NCBI GenBank assembly: GCA_039029395.1
Contig: JBCCGG010000010.1
Coordinates: forward strand, 1-64,000
Reading direction: 5' to 3'
DNA length: 64,000 bases
From: JBCCGG01 sp039029395
GTDB lineage: Bacteria; Pseudomonadota; Alphaproteobacteria; Kiloniellales; JAKSDN01
The stretch's first letter is position 1; every line of letters begins with the position of its first letter. The notes beneath the pieces are model-generated. The model was given only the letters and a program-made list of their open reading frames with translations. It was not told where the DNA came from and did no database searches. The translations under genes were made by a program, and so were the position numbers. Shown here piece by piece: positions 16,063 to 24,712 of the stretch.

Positions 16063-17961
16063 ATGGGTCGCTTCGACGAGGTCTATGCGCGGTCGCTTGA
16101 GGATCCCGACGGATTCTGGGGCGAGGCTGCGACCGAGATCGATTGGATCAAAACCTGGGACAAGGTGCTGGACGTTAGCGAGTCCCCTTCGGGCCGCTGG
16201 TTCCAAGGTGGACAGCTCAACACCTGCTACAATGCGCTCGATCGGCACGTGGAAAACGGCCGGGCCGACCAGGCGGCGTTGATCTACGATTCGCCAGTCA
16301 CCGATCAGAAGAAGACCTTCACATATCGAGAGCTGCGCGATCAGGTTGCTGCCTTCGCCGGCGCTTTAGCGGCCCGTGGGGTCGGCAAGGGCGACAGAGT
16401 GATCGTCTACATGCCAATGATCCCCGAGGCGGTGATTGCCATGCTGGCCTGCGCCCGTCTGGGTGCGATCCATTCGGTCGTGTTCGGCGGATTTGCTGCC
16501 AGCGAGTTGGCGACTCGTATCGACGATGCCAAGCCGAAGCTGATCGTCTCTGCGTCCTGTGGCATTGAGCCGGGCCGGGTCGTGGCCTACAAGCCTCTTT
16601 TGGACGCGGCGATCGAGCAAGCGACGGAAAAGCCGCGCACCTGCATCATCGTGCAGCGGCCCGAGCTGCTGGCCGAACTCGACCCGGCGCGGGACATGGA
16701 ATGGAGCGCTTCCTTAGCCGGCACGACGCCGGTTGACTGCGTGCCAGTTGAGGCAACTGACCCGCTTTACATTCTCTACACCTCCGGCACCACCGGCCAG
16801 CCCAAGGGCATCGTGCGCGACAACGGGGGCCACGCGGTCGTGCTTAAGTGGAGCATGAAGAACATCTACAACGTGGACCCGGGCGAGGTCTATTGGGCCG
16901 CCTCGGATGTCGGCTGGGTGGTCGGCCATTCCTACATCGTCTACGCGCCGCTATTGCACGGCTGCACGACGGTGGTCTACGAAGGCAAGCCGGTCGGCAC
17001 GCCGGACCCCGGGGCCTTCTGGCGCATGATCGCCGAGCACAACATCGAGACCCTCTTTACCGCGCCGACTGCGTTCCGGGCGATCCGCCAGCAGGACCCG
17101 GATGGCGACTATCTCGAAAACTTCGACCTGTCCCATTTCCGCGCCTTGTTTCTGGCCGGCGAGCGTTGCGATCCGGATACTTTGTCTTGGGCGCAGGAAA
17201 AGCTGAAGGTGCCGGTCATCGATCATTGGTGGCAGACCGAGACCGGCTGGTCGATTGCCGCCAACTGCCTCGGCATCGAGCAGTTGCCGGTCGTGCCCGG
17301 CTCGCCGACCCGGCCGGTGCCCGGTTGGGATCTGCGGGTGCTCAACGACGAGGGCGAAGAGGTGTCAGCTGGCACGATCGGCTCGATCGTCGCCAAGTTG
17401 CCCATGCCGCCCGGCTGCTTTCCGACCTTGTGGAACGCGGCCGAGAGATATCACCAAGCCTATATGGCCACTTTTCCAGGGTACTATCAGTCGGGCGACG
17501 CCGGATACATCGACGACAAGGGTTACGTATATGTCATGGCGCGGACCGATGACATCATCAACGTCGCCGGCCACCGCCTTTCGACCGGGGCTATGGAGGA
17601 GGTGCTCGCCTCCCATCCGGATGTCGCCGAATGCGCCGTGATCGGGGCAGCCGACAAGCTTAAGGGCCAGCTACCCATGGGCTTTCTGGTACTCAATGCC
17701 GGCACCGCGCGCGGCGATCAGGAGATCGTCGACGAGGTGGTCAAGCTGGTGCGCCAACAGATCGGCCCGGTCGCCGCCTTCAAGACCGCCATGGTGGTCA
17801 ATCGTCTGCCCAAGACCCGCTCCGGCAAGATTTTGCGCGGCACCATGCGCTCGATCGCCGATGGCGAGGCCTACAAGGCGCCAGCAACGATCGACGATCC
17901 CGCGATCCTGCAGGAGATCACCGAGGCGCTCGAAACGATCGGTTACCCGAAGGCCTCGTGA
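16063..17961 (+). CDS. prpE: Acyl-CoA synthetase of the propionyl-CoA synthetase (PrpE) type
   Basis: 632 residues from ATG 16063 (GGGGGGTGGGC upstream; earlier in-frame ATGs lack ribosome sites). It adenylates a short carboxylate and forms its CoA thioester. The P-loop YILYTSGTTGQPKGIVRDNG is near residues 245-264, the motif HWWQTETGW follows, and the catalytic lysine is in TRSGKILRGTMR near the end. WAASDVGWVVGHSYIVYAPLL is typical of the PrpE/ACSS3 group rather than acetyl-CoA synthetase. Its stop overlaps the DMSP lyase start (GTGA), so the two are coupled. Acrylate, the lyase product, is a plausible substrate; PrpE-type enzymes do this in known DMSP degraders. Propionate remains the alternative. 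Confidence 0.9.
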   Translation: MGRFDEVYARSLEDPDGFWGEAATEIDWIKTWDKVLDVSESPSGRWFQGGQLNTCYNALDRHVENGRADQAALIYDSPVTDQKKTFTYRELRDQVAAFAGALAARGVGKGDRVIVYMPMIPEAVIAMLACARLGAIHSVVFGGFAASELATRIDDAKPKLIVSASCGIEPGRVVAYKPLLDAAIEQATEKPRTCIIVQRPELLAELDPARDMEWSASLAGTTPVDCVPVEATDPLYILYTSGTTGQPKGIVRDNGGHAVVLKWSMKNIYNVDPGEVYWAASDVGWVVGHSYIVYAPLLHGCTTVVYEGKPVGTPDPGAFWRMIAEHNIETLFTAPTAFRAIRQQDPDGDYLENFDLSHFRALFLAGERCDPDTLSWAQEKLKVPVIDHWWQTETGWSIAANCLGIEQLPVVPGSPTRPVPGWDLRVLNDEGEEVSAGTIGSIVAKLPMPPGCFPTLWNAAERYHQAYMATFPGYYQSGDAGYIDDKGYVYVMARTDDIINVAGHRLSTGAMEEVLASHPDVAECAVIGAADKLKGQLPMGFLVLNAGTARGDQEIVDEVVKLVRQQIGPVAAFKTAMVVNRLPKTRSGKILRGTMRSIADGEAYKAPATIDDPAILQEITEALETIGYPKAS

Positions 17962-18605
17962 CGGGACGGTCGCTCGAAACTCGGCTCGACCGTTTTCTGG
18001 CGGTCTTGGAGGAGGAGCTGATCGCCGCCGCGTCGGTGCGCCACGATCTGGCGACGGCGTTTGGCGAGATCCGTCGGGAGATCGAAAGGCCGCCGCGGCC
18101 TTTCACCGAGCAGACCACCAAGGACACGGCCGCGGCCCGCCATCTGCCGCGGGCCTTGGAGCTGGCTCGCGCTGGACCCAAACGTTGCGTGATGCTCGCC
18201 GAGGCCCTTGCCGATTTGGAGAAGGACCTGGTTTGGCTGCAAAACCCGAACTACAACGCTGAGAACTTGGGCGGCCACCATATCGCCAATCACGCCAGCA
18301 GCGACTTGATCGGCCCATTCGGGCTGACACCGGCGCCGATCTCGGTGGGACTCCTACTGCTGGGCCCGGGCCTCCACTACCCCGACCACCGTCACGCGGC
18401 CGAGGAGTTCTACCTGACCTTGACCGGTGGCGCCCGCTGGCGTTGCGACCAGGAACCTTGGGTCGCCCATTCGCCCGGCACGTGGATCCATCATCCCCCT
18501 TGGATGCCCCACGCCATGGAAACCGACGCCACACCGCTGCTCGCGCTTTTTGTCTGGCGCGGCGCGCTCGATCGTCCAGCTGAGTTGTGCAACGCTCCGG
18601 ATTGA
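17958..18605 (+). CDS. Cupin DMSP lyase, DddQ/DddL type
   Basis: 215 residues starting with GTG inside the preceding stop codon. The family cleaves dimethylsulfoniopropionate to acrylate and dimethyl sulfide. The cupin core HYPDHRHAAEEFYLTLTGGA (residues 140-159) matches the DddQ pattern: metal ligands correspond to His146, Glu150 and His185 (PWMPHAM), with the two mechanistic tyrosines at Tyr141 and Tyr152. PGTWIHHPP and the C-terminal FVWRG are also shared. The N-terminal 100 residues are helical as in DddQ. Coupling to a PrpE-type ligase fits acrylate disposal. Substrate is inferred from these residues; related cupins with other substrates exist, so activity is not certain. Confidence 0.85.
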   Translation: MTGRSLETRLDRFLAVLEEELIAAASVRHDLATAFGEIRREIERPPRPFTEQTTKDTAAARHLPRALELARAGPKRCVMLAEALADLEKDLVWLQNPNYNAENLGGHHIANHASSDLIGPFGLTPAPISVGLLLLGPGLHYPDHRHAAEEFYLTLTGGARWRCDQEPWVAHSPGTWIHHPPWMPHAMETDATPLLALFVWRGALDRPAELCNAPD

Positions 18606-18671
18606 CTTGAAGCGGCCCGTGGCTCGTGGCAGCTTTCCCGGCCTCAAGCCAAAGACAGCAGGAGCGGGAAG

Positions 18672-19448
18672 ATGCGTCTTAAGGACAAAGTGGCCGTGGT
18701 GACCGGCGCGGCCGGCGGAATTGGATTTGCCTGCGCCGAGCGCTTTGCCCAGGAAGGCGCCAAGGTGGTGCTCTCGGACATCGACCCGACCAAGGGCGAG
18801 GAGGCGGCCGAGCGCATCCAGGGTGCCGCCGGCGAGGCGATCTTTGTCGCTTGCGATGTCGGCGACAAGGACCAGGTCCAGGCCCTGATCGAGTCCGCGG
18901 TGGCGGCCTACGGCCGGCTAGACTGCGTGGTCGCAAACGCCGGCATCGTCCATGCCTGCGACTTTCTGGAGCTCGAGGAAGAAGACTTCGACCGGGTGCT
19001 GCGGGTCAACCTTAAGGGCGTCTTCCTGACCGGTCAGGCGGCCGCGCGCCAAATGGCGACCCAAGGGGATGGTGGGGCGATCATCAACATGTCGTCGGTC
19101 AACGCGGTCATGGCGATCCCGGCGATCACGCCTTATGTGGTCGCGAAGGGCGGCGTCAATCAGCTCACCAAGGTCATGGCCCTGTCGCTTGCCGACAAGA
19201 ACATCCGGGTCAACGGCATCGGCCCCGGTTCGATCATGACCGACATGGTGAAATCGGTGAACGACAACCCGGCGGCCATGCAAAGCCTCATGTCGCGCAC
19301 GCCCTTGGGGCGCATCGGCGAAGCCGCCGAGGTCGCCAGCGTGGCGCTTTTCCTGGCCTCGGACGATTCCAGCTACATCACCGGCCAGACCATCTATCCG
19401 GACGGCGGCCGCTTGGCGCTCAACTACACGGTGCCCGTGAAGGACTGA
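18672..19448 (+). CDS. Short-chain dehydrogenase/reductase (SDR)
   Basis: 258 residues, classical SDR. Cofactor motif TGAAGGIGFA near residues 11-20, the NAG motif VANAGIV, and the catalytic Ser...YxxxK set (NMSSVNAV, then PYVVAKGG). The acidic residue in LSDID after strand 2 suggests NAD over NADP. AGCAGGAGCGGGAAG precedes the ATG, and the gene lies 66 bases after the DMSP lyase on the same strand. It may process a three-carbon hydroxyacid or alcohol from the same pathway, but nothing in the sequence names the substrate. Confidence 0.88.
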   Translation: MRLKDKVAVVTGAAGGIGFACAERFAQEGAKVVLSDIDPTKGEEAAERIQGAAGEAIFVACDVGDKDQVQALIESAVAAYGRLDCVVANAGIVHACDFLELEEEDFDRVLRVNLKGVFLTGQAAARQMATQGDGGAIINMSSVNAVMAIPAITPYVVAKGGVNQLTKVMALSLADKNIRVNGIGPGSIMTDMVKSVNDNPAAMQSLMSRTPLGRIGEAAEVASVALFLASDDSSYITGQTIYPDGGRLALNYTVPVKD

Positions 19449-19739
19449 GGCTGAGGCGCGGCGCTAACTGCTGCACCGCATCCGTTCGATGTCCTACAGG
19501 GCGGTCTGACGGCGTTTTCTTGGGTCGGCCCCGTCGCCTCGACGCGAATCCTCTCTAGGCGGCCCCTTGGCCGTGAATGGGTCTTCAGGCGGTTCGAACG
19601 AGGCGTCCGAATGGCCCACGGATTGCGGCGCCAGATCGTCGTATAGGTGCTTGGACGTGTGTGCTGTGCCTCGCCGGCGAAGCTCAGGTGCATTCTGCGC
19701 TTCGGACTGTGGCTTTCCCTCGCCGCCGCGCGCCGGATG
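19449..19739. other. Convergent intergenic region without a recognised gene
   Basis: 291 bases between the SDR and trcR, whose 3' ends face each other. Short open frames occur on both strands but have no ribosome sites or recognisable protein. No clear terminator hairpin was found. Confidence 0.5.
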
Positions 19740-20363
19740 TCAGCTCTCGCTGATCTCTCCCATCGGGGGCGGCACGTCGTCGATATAGGGCTGCTCCATG
19801 CTTCCCGGGTCCGGGCGCACGATCGGCTTGCCGGCCTTGGCGGCGGCCTTCTCGGCGCGTTCGACCGCGGCGTTGAGCTCGCTTTGGCTGCACAGGCCCA
19901 GAAGCACCGGATCGCGCGGACGGATGTTGGGCGAGTTCCAGTGAGTCCGGTCGTTGACCGCCTGGATCGTGTTCTTGGTGGTCCCGATCAGCTTGGCGAT
20001 CTGGGATTCCTTCAACTCCGGGTGCTGGCGCAGCAGCCAGGCGATCGCGTCAGGCTTGTCTTGGCGCTTGGCGACCGGCGTGTAGCGCGGGCCCTTGGTG
20101 CGCTTGGCGGGCTGGGGCAGGTCCTGCTTGGCCATACGCAGGCGCGCGCTCGGGTCCTTTTCGCAGCGCTCGATCTCCTCTCGGGTCAGCTGGCCATTGC
20201 TGGTCGGGTCGAGACCCTTGATGCCGATTGCGACCTCCTCGTCGGCGATGCCCTGGACTTCGAGCGGGTGCAGGGCGCAGAACTGCGCGATCTGCTCGAA
20301 GGTGAGCGAGCTGTTGTCGACCAGCCACACGGCGGTGGCCTTGGGCATGAGCGGCTGTGCCAT
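19740..20363 (-). CDS. trcR: DUF1013 cell-cycle transcriptional regulator TrcR
   Basis: 207 residues from ATG 20363, with GGAGGATCG just upstream. The protein is the alphaproteobacterial DUF1013 family: opening MPKATAVWLVDNSSLTFEQIAQFC, then IADEEVAIGIKGLDP, and an HTH-like segment KESQIAKLIGTTKNTIQAV near residues 118-136. In Caulobacter the TrcR member binds RNA polymerase and affects cell-cycle genes. The adjacency to the quinone oxidoreductase and DUF1192 is common in alphaproteobacteria. Strong taxonomic marker for this window. Confidence 0.9.
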   Translation of the reverse strand: MAQPLMPKATAVWLVDNSSLTFEQIAQFCALHPLEVQGIADEEVAIGIKGLDPTSNGQLTREEIERCEKDPSARLRMAKQDLPQPAKRTKGPRYTPVAKRQDKPDAIAWLLRQHPELKESQIAKLIGTTKNTIQAVNDRTHWNSPNIRPRDPVLLGLCSQSELNAAVERAEKAAAKAGKPIVRPDPGSMEQPYIDDVPPPMGEISES

Positions 20364-20480
20364 CGATCCTCCATTTCGTCGCCGCGGGCCTGTCATCGCG
20401 GGCCGCAGAAAAGGGCGACTCTTGTCCTCTATATGAGCTACGGCGCTGGCAAAGAAAAGCTTTCTTTCGCGCCCGCGTGC

Positions 20481-21482
20481 TTACAGCTCCAATACTATCT
20501 TGCCGATATGGCTGCTCGATTCCATCAGGGCGTGGGCTTGGGCGGCCTCCGCGAGCGGGAAGGTGGCGGCGATCACCGGTTTGACCTGGCCGGCTTCGAT
20601 CAGCGGCCAGACCTTTTCCTTAAGGCGCGCCGCGATCGCGGCTTTGAAGGCGACCGGCCGGGCGCGCAGAGTCGAGCCGGTCACGGTCAAGCGCTTCAGC
20701 ATCAAGGGCTGCAAGTTGATCTGGGTCTTCGCGCCGGCCAGAAAGGCGATGTAGACCAGCCGGCCGTCTGGCGCCAGCAGGTCAATGTTGCGCTGCAAGT
20801 ACTCGCCGCCCACCATGTCGAGAACCAGATCTGCCCCGTGGCCGTCGGTTGCCTCCTTGACCACGGCGACGAAGTCCTCCTCCCGGTAGTTGATCGCCCG
20901 CTCGGCGCCAAGCGCTTCGCAGGCTTGGCATTTCTCGGCGTTGCCGGCGGTCGCGAAGACCCGGGCGCCGAAGGCTTTGGCGAGCTGGATCGCCGTGGTG
21001 CCGATACCCGAGGAACCGCCGTGCACCAGGAAAATCTCGCCGGCGCTTAAAGCGCCCCGGTCGAACACATTTGTCCAAACCGTGAAGAAGGTCTCGGGCA
21101 GGGCCGCGGCTTGGGTCGCGTTCAAGCCGGCCGGCAGAGGCAAACACTGAGCGGCCGGCGCCAGGCAGTACTCGGCATAGCCGCCGCCCGTGACCAGGGC
21201 ACAGACTTGGTCGCCGATCTGCCAATCGGTGACCTTCGCGCCGAGCGCGACGATGCGGCCGGCGATCTCCAATCCCGGGATGTCCGAGGCGCCTGGCGGG
21301 GGCGGGTAGAATCCCTTGCGCTGAAGCACGTCGGGCCGGTTGATGCCGGCCGCCTCGACCTGGATCAGCACATCCTCGGCGTCCGGCGTCGGACAAGCCC
21401 GCTTGGCTGGCACCAGCACCTCGGAGGCGCCGGCTTCGATGATCTCGACGACGGTCATGGTTCCGGGCAGGGGACTGGCCAT
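20481..21482 (-). CDS. NAD(P)H-quinone oxidoreductase, PIG3/zinc-independent MDR family
   Basis: 333 residues. GroES-like N-terminal domain (VEAAGINRPDVLQRKGFYPPPPG near residues 47-69) and a Rossmann domain with GGSSGIGTTAIQLAKAFGARVFATAG near 155-180. No zinc-binding cysteine cluster. The family reduces quinones with NAD(P)H by one-electron or two-electron transfer. A CTGGAG precedes the ATG at a nine-base distance. Although AcuI acryloyl-CoA reductases are distant MDR relatives, the PIG3-type signature and trcR/DUF1192 synteny argue for the ordinary housekeeping enzyme. Confidence 0.9.
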   Translation of the reverse strand: MASPLPGTMTVVEIIEAGASEVLVPAKRACPTPDAEDVLIQVEAAGINRPDVLQRKGFYPPPPGASDIPGLEIAGRIVALGAKVTDWQIGDQVCALVTGGGYAEYCLAPAAQCLPLPAGLNATQAAALPETFFTVWTNVFDRGALSAGEIFLVHGGSSGIGTTAIQLAKAFGARVFATAGNAEKCQACEALGAERAINYREEDFVAVVKEATDGHGADLVLDMVGGEYLQRNIDLLAPDGRLVYIAFLAGAKTQINLQPLMLKRLTVTGSTLRARPVAFKAAIAARLKEKVWPLIEAGQVKPVIAATFPLAEAAQAHALMESSSHIGKIVLEL

Positions 21483-21571
21483 CTCGGGCGCTCCAGATTG
21501 GGTGTTGAGGGGCTTGGCGTGCTGGGCGGATGAATAATATCATTGCCAAGAGCTGACAAGGGAGCGGGCGC

Positions 21572-21754
21572 ATGGACCTGGAGGATCTCGAGCCGAGAAA
21601 GCAGAAACCGAAACCCAAGGACCTTGAGTCCCTGGGAATCGAGGAGCTGGAGGAGTATCTGGGCGAATTGGAGGCCGAGGCAGCCCGGGTTCGCGACAAG
21701 ATTGCCGCCAAGCGGGCATACCTCAAAGGCGCGGAAGGGCTTTTCAAGTCATAG
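21572..21754 (+). CDS. DUF1192 small protein
   Basis: 60 residues, charged, ending in a coiled-coil-prone helix (EELEEYLGELEAEAARVRDKIAAKR would be one heptad-rich stretch; only its ends are quoted as EELEEYLG and RDKIAAKR). The family is short and found in alphaproteobacteria next to quinone oxidoreductase and DUF1013 genes, as here. Ribosome site AAGGGAGC is well placed. Function unknown. Confidence 0.85.
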   Translation: MDLEDLEPRKQKPKPKDLESLGIEELEEYLGELEAEAARVRDKIAAKRAYLKGAEGLFKS

Positions 21755-21799
21755 GCGTGCCGGCTCGCGGAAAGGGCCGATTCGTGCTAAAATTCAGGA

Positions 21800-21979
21800 A
21801 TGAAAACCCTTCTAGCCTATTGGAAGCCCTTGGCGATTTTTGCCGGCGTGGTCGTCATTGCCACGATCTTCAGGCCCGGCCGGAAGGCGGACACTCGACC
21901 GAGTGATCTGTCGTTTGTTCTGATTCTAATGTTACTCGTTCTCGGCGGCGTTCTATTCTACTATAGGGAGCACCTTTGA
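21800..21979 (+). CDS. Small hypothetical protein with two membrane segments
   Basis: 59 codons. Two hydrophobic segments are visible, at about residues 9-24 (LAIFAGVVVIATIF) and 38-54 (LSFVLILMLLVLGGVLF), separated by a basic-acidic loop, so a helical hairpin is predicted. The ATG is preceded by CAGGA with almost no spacing, a poor ribosome site. It lies 45 bases after DUF1192 and converges on a PEP-CTERM gene. No family recognised; it may be spurious, but the pattern of two clean membrane helices is not random-looking. Confidence 0.45.
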   Translation: MKTLLAYWKPLAIFAGVVVIATIFRPGRKADTRPSDLSFVLILMLLVLGGVLFYYREHL

Positions 21980-21996
21980 AGGGGCTCGAAGTGCGT

Positions 21997-22617
21997 CTAG
22001 CCAAGGGCCTTGCGCCGCCGCACCATGAACCCAAGGCCGCCAAGCGCCAGGCCGAAGAGAGCGAAGGTCGACGGTTCGGGAACCACAGTGAACTGGAGAC
22101 TGTCCAGCAACATCGCGCCATTTCTCCCGCCCACGTCAACCCGGATCTGATCGAAGGTGATCCCAGTGAAGCCGTAGTAGTTGTTCGCTGAGCTGAAATT
22201 GGTTCCGGCCACGAAAGTCTCGACCGTCACGCCGTCCAAGAGAGCGGTGAAGGTCGAGACGCCCGGATTGGTGACCATGGCGAAGGCGATCTCGGACATG
22301 GCGCTGTTGAAATCTATGGTGAAGGTCGAAATGATCGGAAAGAAGTTTCCTAGTCGATTTCCGACCATGTTCGGAAATCCGGTCATCTGCGGATTGAAAA
22401 CCAGGTTCGGCCCAAAGGTAACGCCAAAGGCCTGATATTGGTTCGTGATGATCGTGTTGTTCGGCACCACGACCTCGTTGAAGGTCAGGGTCGTGGTGGG
22501 AGCAGCCAGACCGGTAGGACTGTTCGAAATAGGAGCGGCGCTCGCCGGCGCCGCCAGGGCCATCATGGCGAGCCCAGCTAAGAGGCCAATTGTTTTTGAG
22601 AATCGCCGATTGGTCAT
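21997..22617 (-). CDS. PEP-CTERM sorting-domain surface protein
   Basis: 206 residues. Signal peptide at the N-terminus (TIGLLAGLAMMALAAPASA, residues about 9-27). The middle is a beta-rich domain with many Asn, Thr and Phe (TLTFNEVVVPNNTI, DFNSAMSEIAFAM), of the type seen in exported PEP-CTERM proteins. The C-terminus is a complete sorting signal: VPEPST, a hydrophobic helix and RRRK. Such proteins are processed by exosortase EpsH-type systems and placed on the cell surface or in exopolysaccharide. No exosortase lies in this window. Confidence 0.88.
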   Translation of the reverse strand: MTNRRFSKTIGLLAGLAMMALAAPASAAPISNSPTGLAAPTTTLTFNEVVVPNNTIITNQYQAFGVTFGPNLVFNPQMTGFPNMVGNRLGNFFPIISTFTIDFNSAMSEIAFAMVTNPGVSTFTALLDGVTVETFVAGTNFSSANNYYGFTGITFDQIRVDVGGRNGAMLLDSLQFTVVPEPSTFALFGLALGGLGFMVRRRKALG

Positions 22618-22747
22618 CCTGACAGTCCTTCCACACTACCTGCGGATCCGGAACAAAGCGAATTTTGGTGTGAAAACATTGTCACATAAAATTCGTAATA
22701 AATGATTACCGAATTGGCGAAACCGATGTCGTTGACCGTAACCCCGA

Positions 22748-22779
22748 AAACAACTGACCGCGCCGAGCGGGCGCGGTCA
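22748..22779 (-). terminator. Rho-independent terminator after the TadG/VWA gene
   Basis: Ten-pair stem TGACCGCGCC/GGCGCGGTCA (22755-22764 with 22770-22779), five-base loop, followed on the minus strand by GTTGTTTTC. It lies 28 bases past the stop codon of the VWA gene. Confidence 0.75.
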
Positions 22780-22807
22780 GTCATACGTCCTTGTTTCAGG
22801 GTTTCCC

Positions 22808-24202
22808 TTACTTGGAGAGCCTCAGCTCGGAGAGATGGCTGGCGATCTCTTCGAAGGCTTCCCTGAGGGCCTTGCCGTTGGGGGCAAAGTAGTAATAGGG
22901 CGAACTCGGTTCCGTAGCGACCTCCTTCATGAGCCCCGCGAGCTCTTCAGAGTCGTGGTAGAACTGAATCGTGTAGATGTGGATGCCTTCCGCCTTGACG
23001 GCATCGGCGACGGCGCGCAGGCGATCATTCATGCCATTGGGGCCGGCCGACGATCCCGTACCGAAGGTACCGTCGTACCCGTCGCCAACGCGCCCATAGT
23101 GCTCGCCGTCCGTCAGCAGCACGATCGCGCGCTGGTGGTTGCCCTTCGGGAAGGGATCGGCGTCATCGAACGGCGCGCCGGGAGAGACCACACGCCAGGC
23201 CCAGGCAAGGCCTTGTGCGATGTTGGTGGTGCCTTCCGGCTCGGTCAGCTCGTTGATCGCCTTCCTGATCTTGCTCTTCTTGTTGACCAGGGCCGTGATG
23301 CCGTGGGACAGGCAGGGCCGGGCACCTTCCTCATCCGGATTGATTGGGGCCCAACCGAGATCTTCCAACCCGTTGACGTAGATCGGACCGACCTTGTCGT
23401 CGGCGTCGTCGTCGAAGCCGTTGTTGGTGTAGCGGGCGAAGACGCAACCGGCCCAATCCTCATCCGGCTCAGAGTTAAGCGGCACAGGGCTCTTGTCGGA
23501 AAGGTACTTGTTACCGGCCTCGGTTACGTTTCCGGCGCCTTCGCCGGTGCCGTTCCACTTGACGTTCACCTTGCCGTTCCAAGGCACGACGCCGATGTGG
23601 AGGTGCTCCTTGGTCTTGTCGTCGCCAAACAGAATGTTGACGAGCTTCTTCGCCGCTTTCCGGGCCTCGTCGATCCGGATGCCGCCATCGCCGTCGTCTT
23701 CGGACATGGAGCCCGACATATCGATCGACAGCGCGATGTCCATGCCGGTCGTGCGACGGGTGACCTCAGTGCTCGAGGAAATGTCCATGTCCTCGAAGCC
23801 GAGCACCTGCATGAAGGTGGTGTTCATCGAGGCGCTGGCCGATAGGCTGATCACCTCTTTGTTGGAATTCACCTCCGGGGGCAGGAGCGTAACGTCCGCA
23901 CCCATGTAACCGGACGGGAAGTTGGCGTCAAAGTAGCGCTGAATGTCAGCCTGGAAGTTTTCGTCGGACTGCACCGACTGGGCTCCAGCCAGAGCTGCCG
24001 CGTCCAGGGCATTGCCCAGTCGGGCCTTGACCATGTAGCCGCGGCTGGCGTCGACCGCCAGGCCGATAAAGGCGACCAATGGCACGATGACCAGAGCCAT
24101 CATAGGCAAGACGGCACCCTCTCGGCGTCGCAGAAAGCCGTGGAGTTTTGGCGCAATCGTGTGGTCTTGGGCGCTAGTCTTAAGTGTTCCGAGCTTTTGC
24201 AT
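22808..24202 (-). CDS. TadG-like pilus-assembly protein with von Willebrand factor A domain
   Basis: 464 residues. Residues 22-75 are the TadE/TadG-type N-terminus: basic segment RRREGAVLPM, a membrane helix to about residue 50 (VPLVAFIGLAVDASRG) and ARLGNALDAAALAGAQ. From about 155 a VWA domain follows, with metal site DxSxS as DMSGS (161-165), a later threonine and LLTDGEHYG. TadG-like proteins sit in the inner membrane and periplasm and assist Flp pilus biogenesis or envelope adhesion. No tad operon is in view, but a Flp pilin occurs at 54227. Flanked by two PEP-CTERM genes. A CAGGAGAAGAGC ribosome site supports the ATG. Confidence 0.85.
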   Translation of the reverse strand: MQKLGTLKTSAQDHTIAPKLHGFLRRREGAVLPMMALVIVPLVAFIGLAVDASRGYMVKARLGNALDAAALAGAQSVQSDENFQADIQRYFDANFPSGYMGADVTLLPPEVNSNKEVISLSASASMNTTFMQVLGFEDMDISSSTEVTRRTTGMDIALSIDMSGSMSEDDGDGGIRIDEARKAAKKLVNILFGDDKTKEHLHIGVVPWNGKVNVKWNGTGEGAGNVTEAGNKYLSDKSPVPLNSEPDEDWAGCVFARYTNNGFDDDADDKVGPIYVNGLEDLGWAPINPDEEGARPCLSHGITALVNKKSKIRKAINELTEPEGTTNIAQGLAWAWRVVSPGAPFDDADPFPKGNHQRAIVLLTDGEHYGRVGDGYDGTFGTGSSAGPNGMNDRLRAVADAVKAEGIHIYTIQFYHDSEELAGLMKEVATEPSSPYYYFAPNGKALREAFEEIASHLSELRLSK

Positions 24203-24295
24203 GCTCTTCTCCTGAACAGCTGAAGTCCCTTCCTAGGACTGAACAATTCGATGCAAATCTACCGTCGAAAAGATAATATCTCGTAAAAATTTATG

Positions 24296-24376
24296 GAAAT
24301 ATCCAAGAAATGAACATGAATATCTTCGTAGTTAACGCCGTTGTTATGGTTACCAAAGTTTTTACTTGGATATTTC
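24296..24376. repeat. 12-base inverted repeat with 57-base spacer
   Basis: GAAATATCCAAG at 24296-24307 and its exact reverse complement CTTGGATATTTC at 24365-24376. It is about 95-175 bases upstream of the VWA gene start. Could be two operator half-regions for a looping regulator or the stem of a long hairpin. Confidence 0.55.
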
Positions 24377-24591
24377 TTTAGAAGAATGGAGCGAAGTCAA
24401 GTACTGTATAATCAATGTGTTGTATGAGCGCTTTCCACGCTTAGCCTCTGCCGGCAGATATCGAGGCTGTCACGGTGTTCGAGTACACGGCCTTTTCGTG
24501 CGCTCTGACGGCCATTTCACTGTCCACAGCGCCCGCATAAAGCACGCGCGACTGACTGGTGTGTCGCAAAAGCAGGCGGGGAGGGCAGTGC

Positions 24592-24623
24592 GAAACAAGA
24601 CCCGCCACATTGGTGACGGGTCA
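24592..24623 (-). terminator. Probable intrinsic terminator after the second PEP-CTERM gene
   Basis: Stem GACCCGCCAC/GTGACGGGTC (24600-24609 with 24614-24623), one mismatch and a four-base loop, followed on the minus strand by TTGTTTCG. It is 90 bases beyond the stop codon at 24713. Confidence 0.55.
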
Positions 24624-24712
24624 CCGGAAATTGGCTATCGCTGGGAGGAGTTGGACGAATCCGAGGGACTAGGGCTCAGCCGCCCTTCGGCAACAATCGC
24701 CGCTTGGGATGT

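Larger units (their letters stand above)
24203..24712. other. Long AT-rich intergenic region with an inverted repeat
   Basis: 510 bases between two minus-strand genes. It holds the upstream region of the VWA gene, a 12-base inverted repeat (24296-24307 with 24365-24376) and the terminator of the next PEP-CTERM gene. A plus-strand open frame from 24366 has no ribosome site, runs into the downstream coding region antisense and looks random; I see no gene here. Confidence 0.6.

Noticed and set aside
20481..21482. Acryloyl-CoA reductase AcuI for the DMSP pathway
   Set aside because: Signature and synteny with trcR/DUF1192 fit an ordinary PIG3-type quinone oxidoreductase; it is also on the opposite strand.
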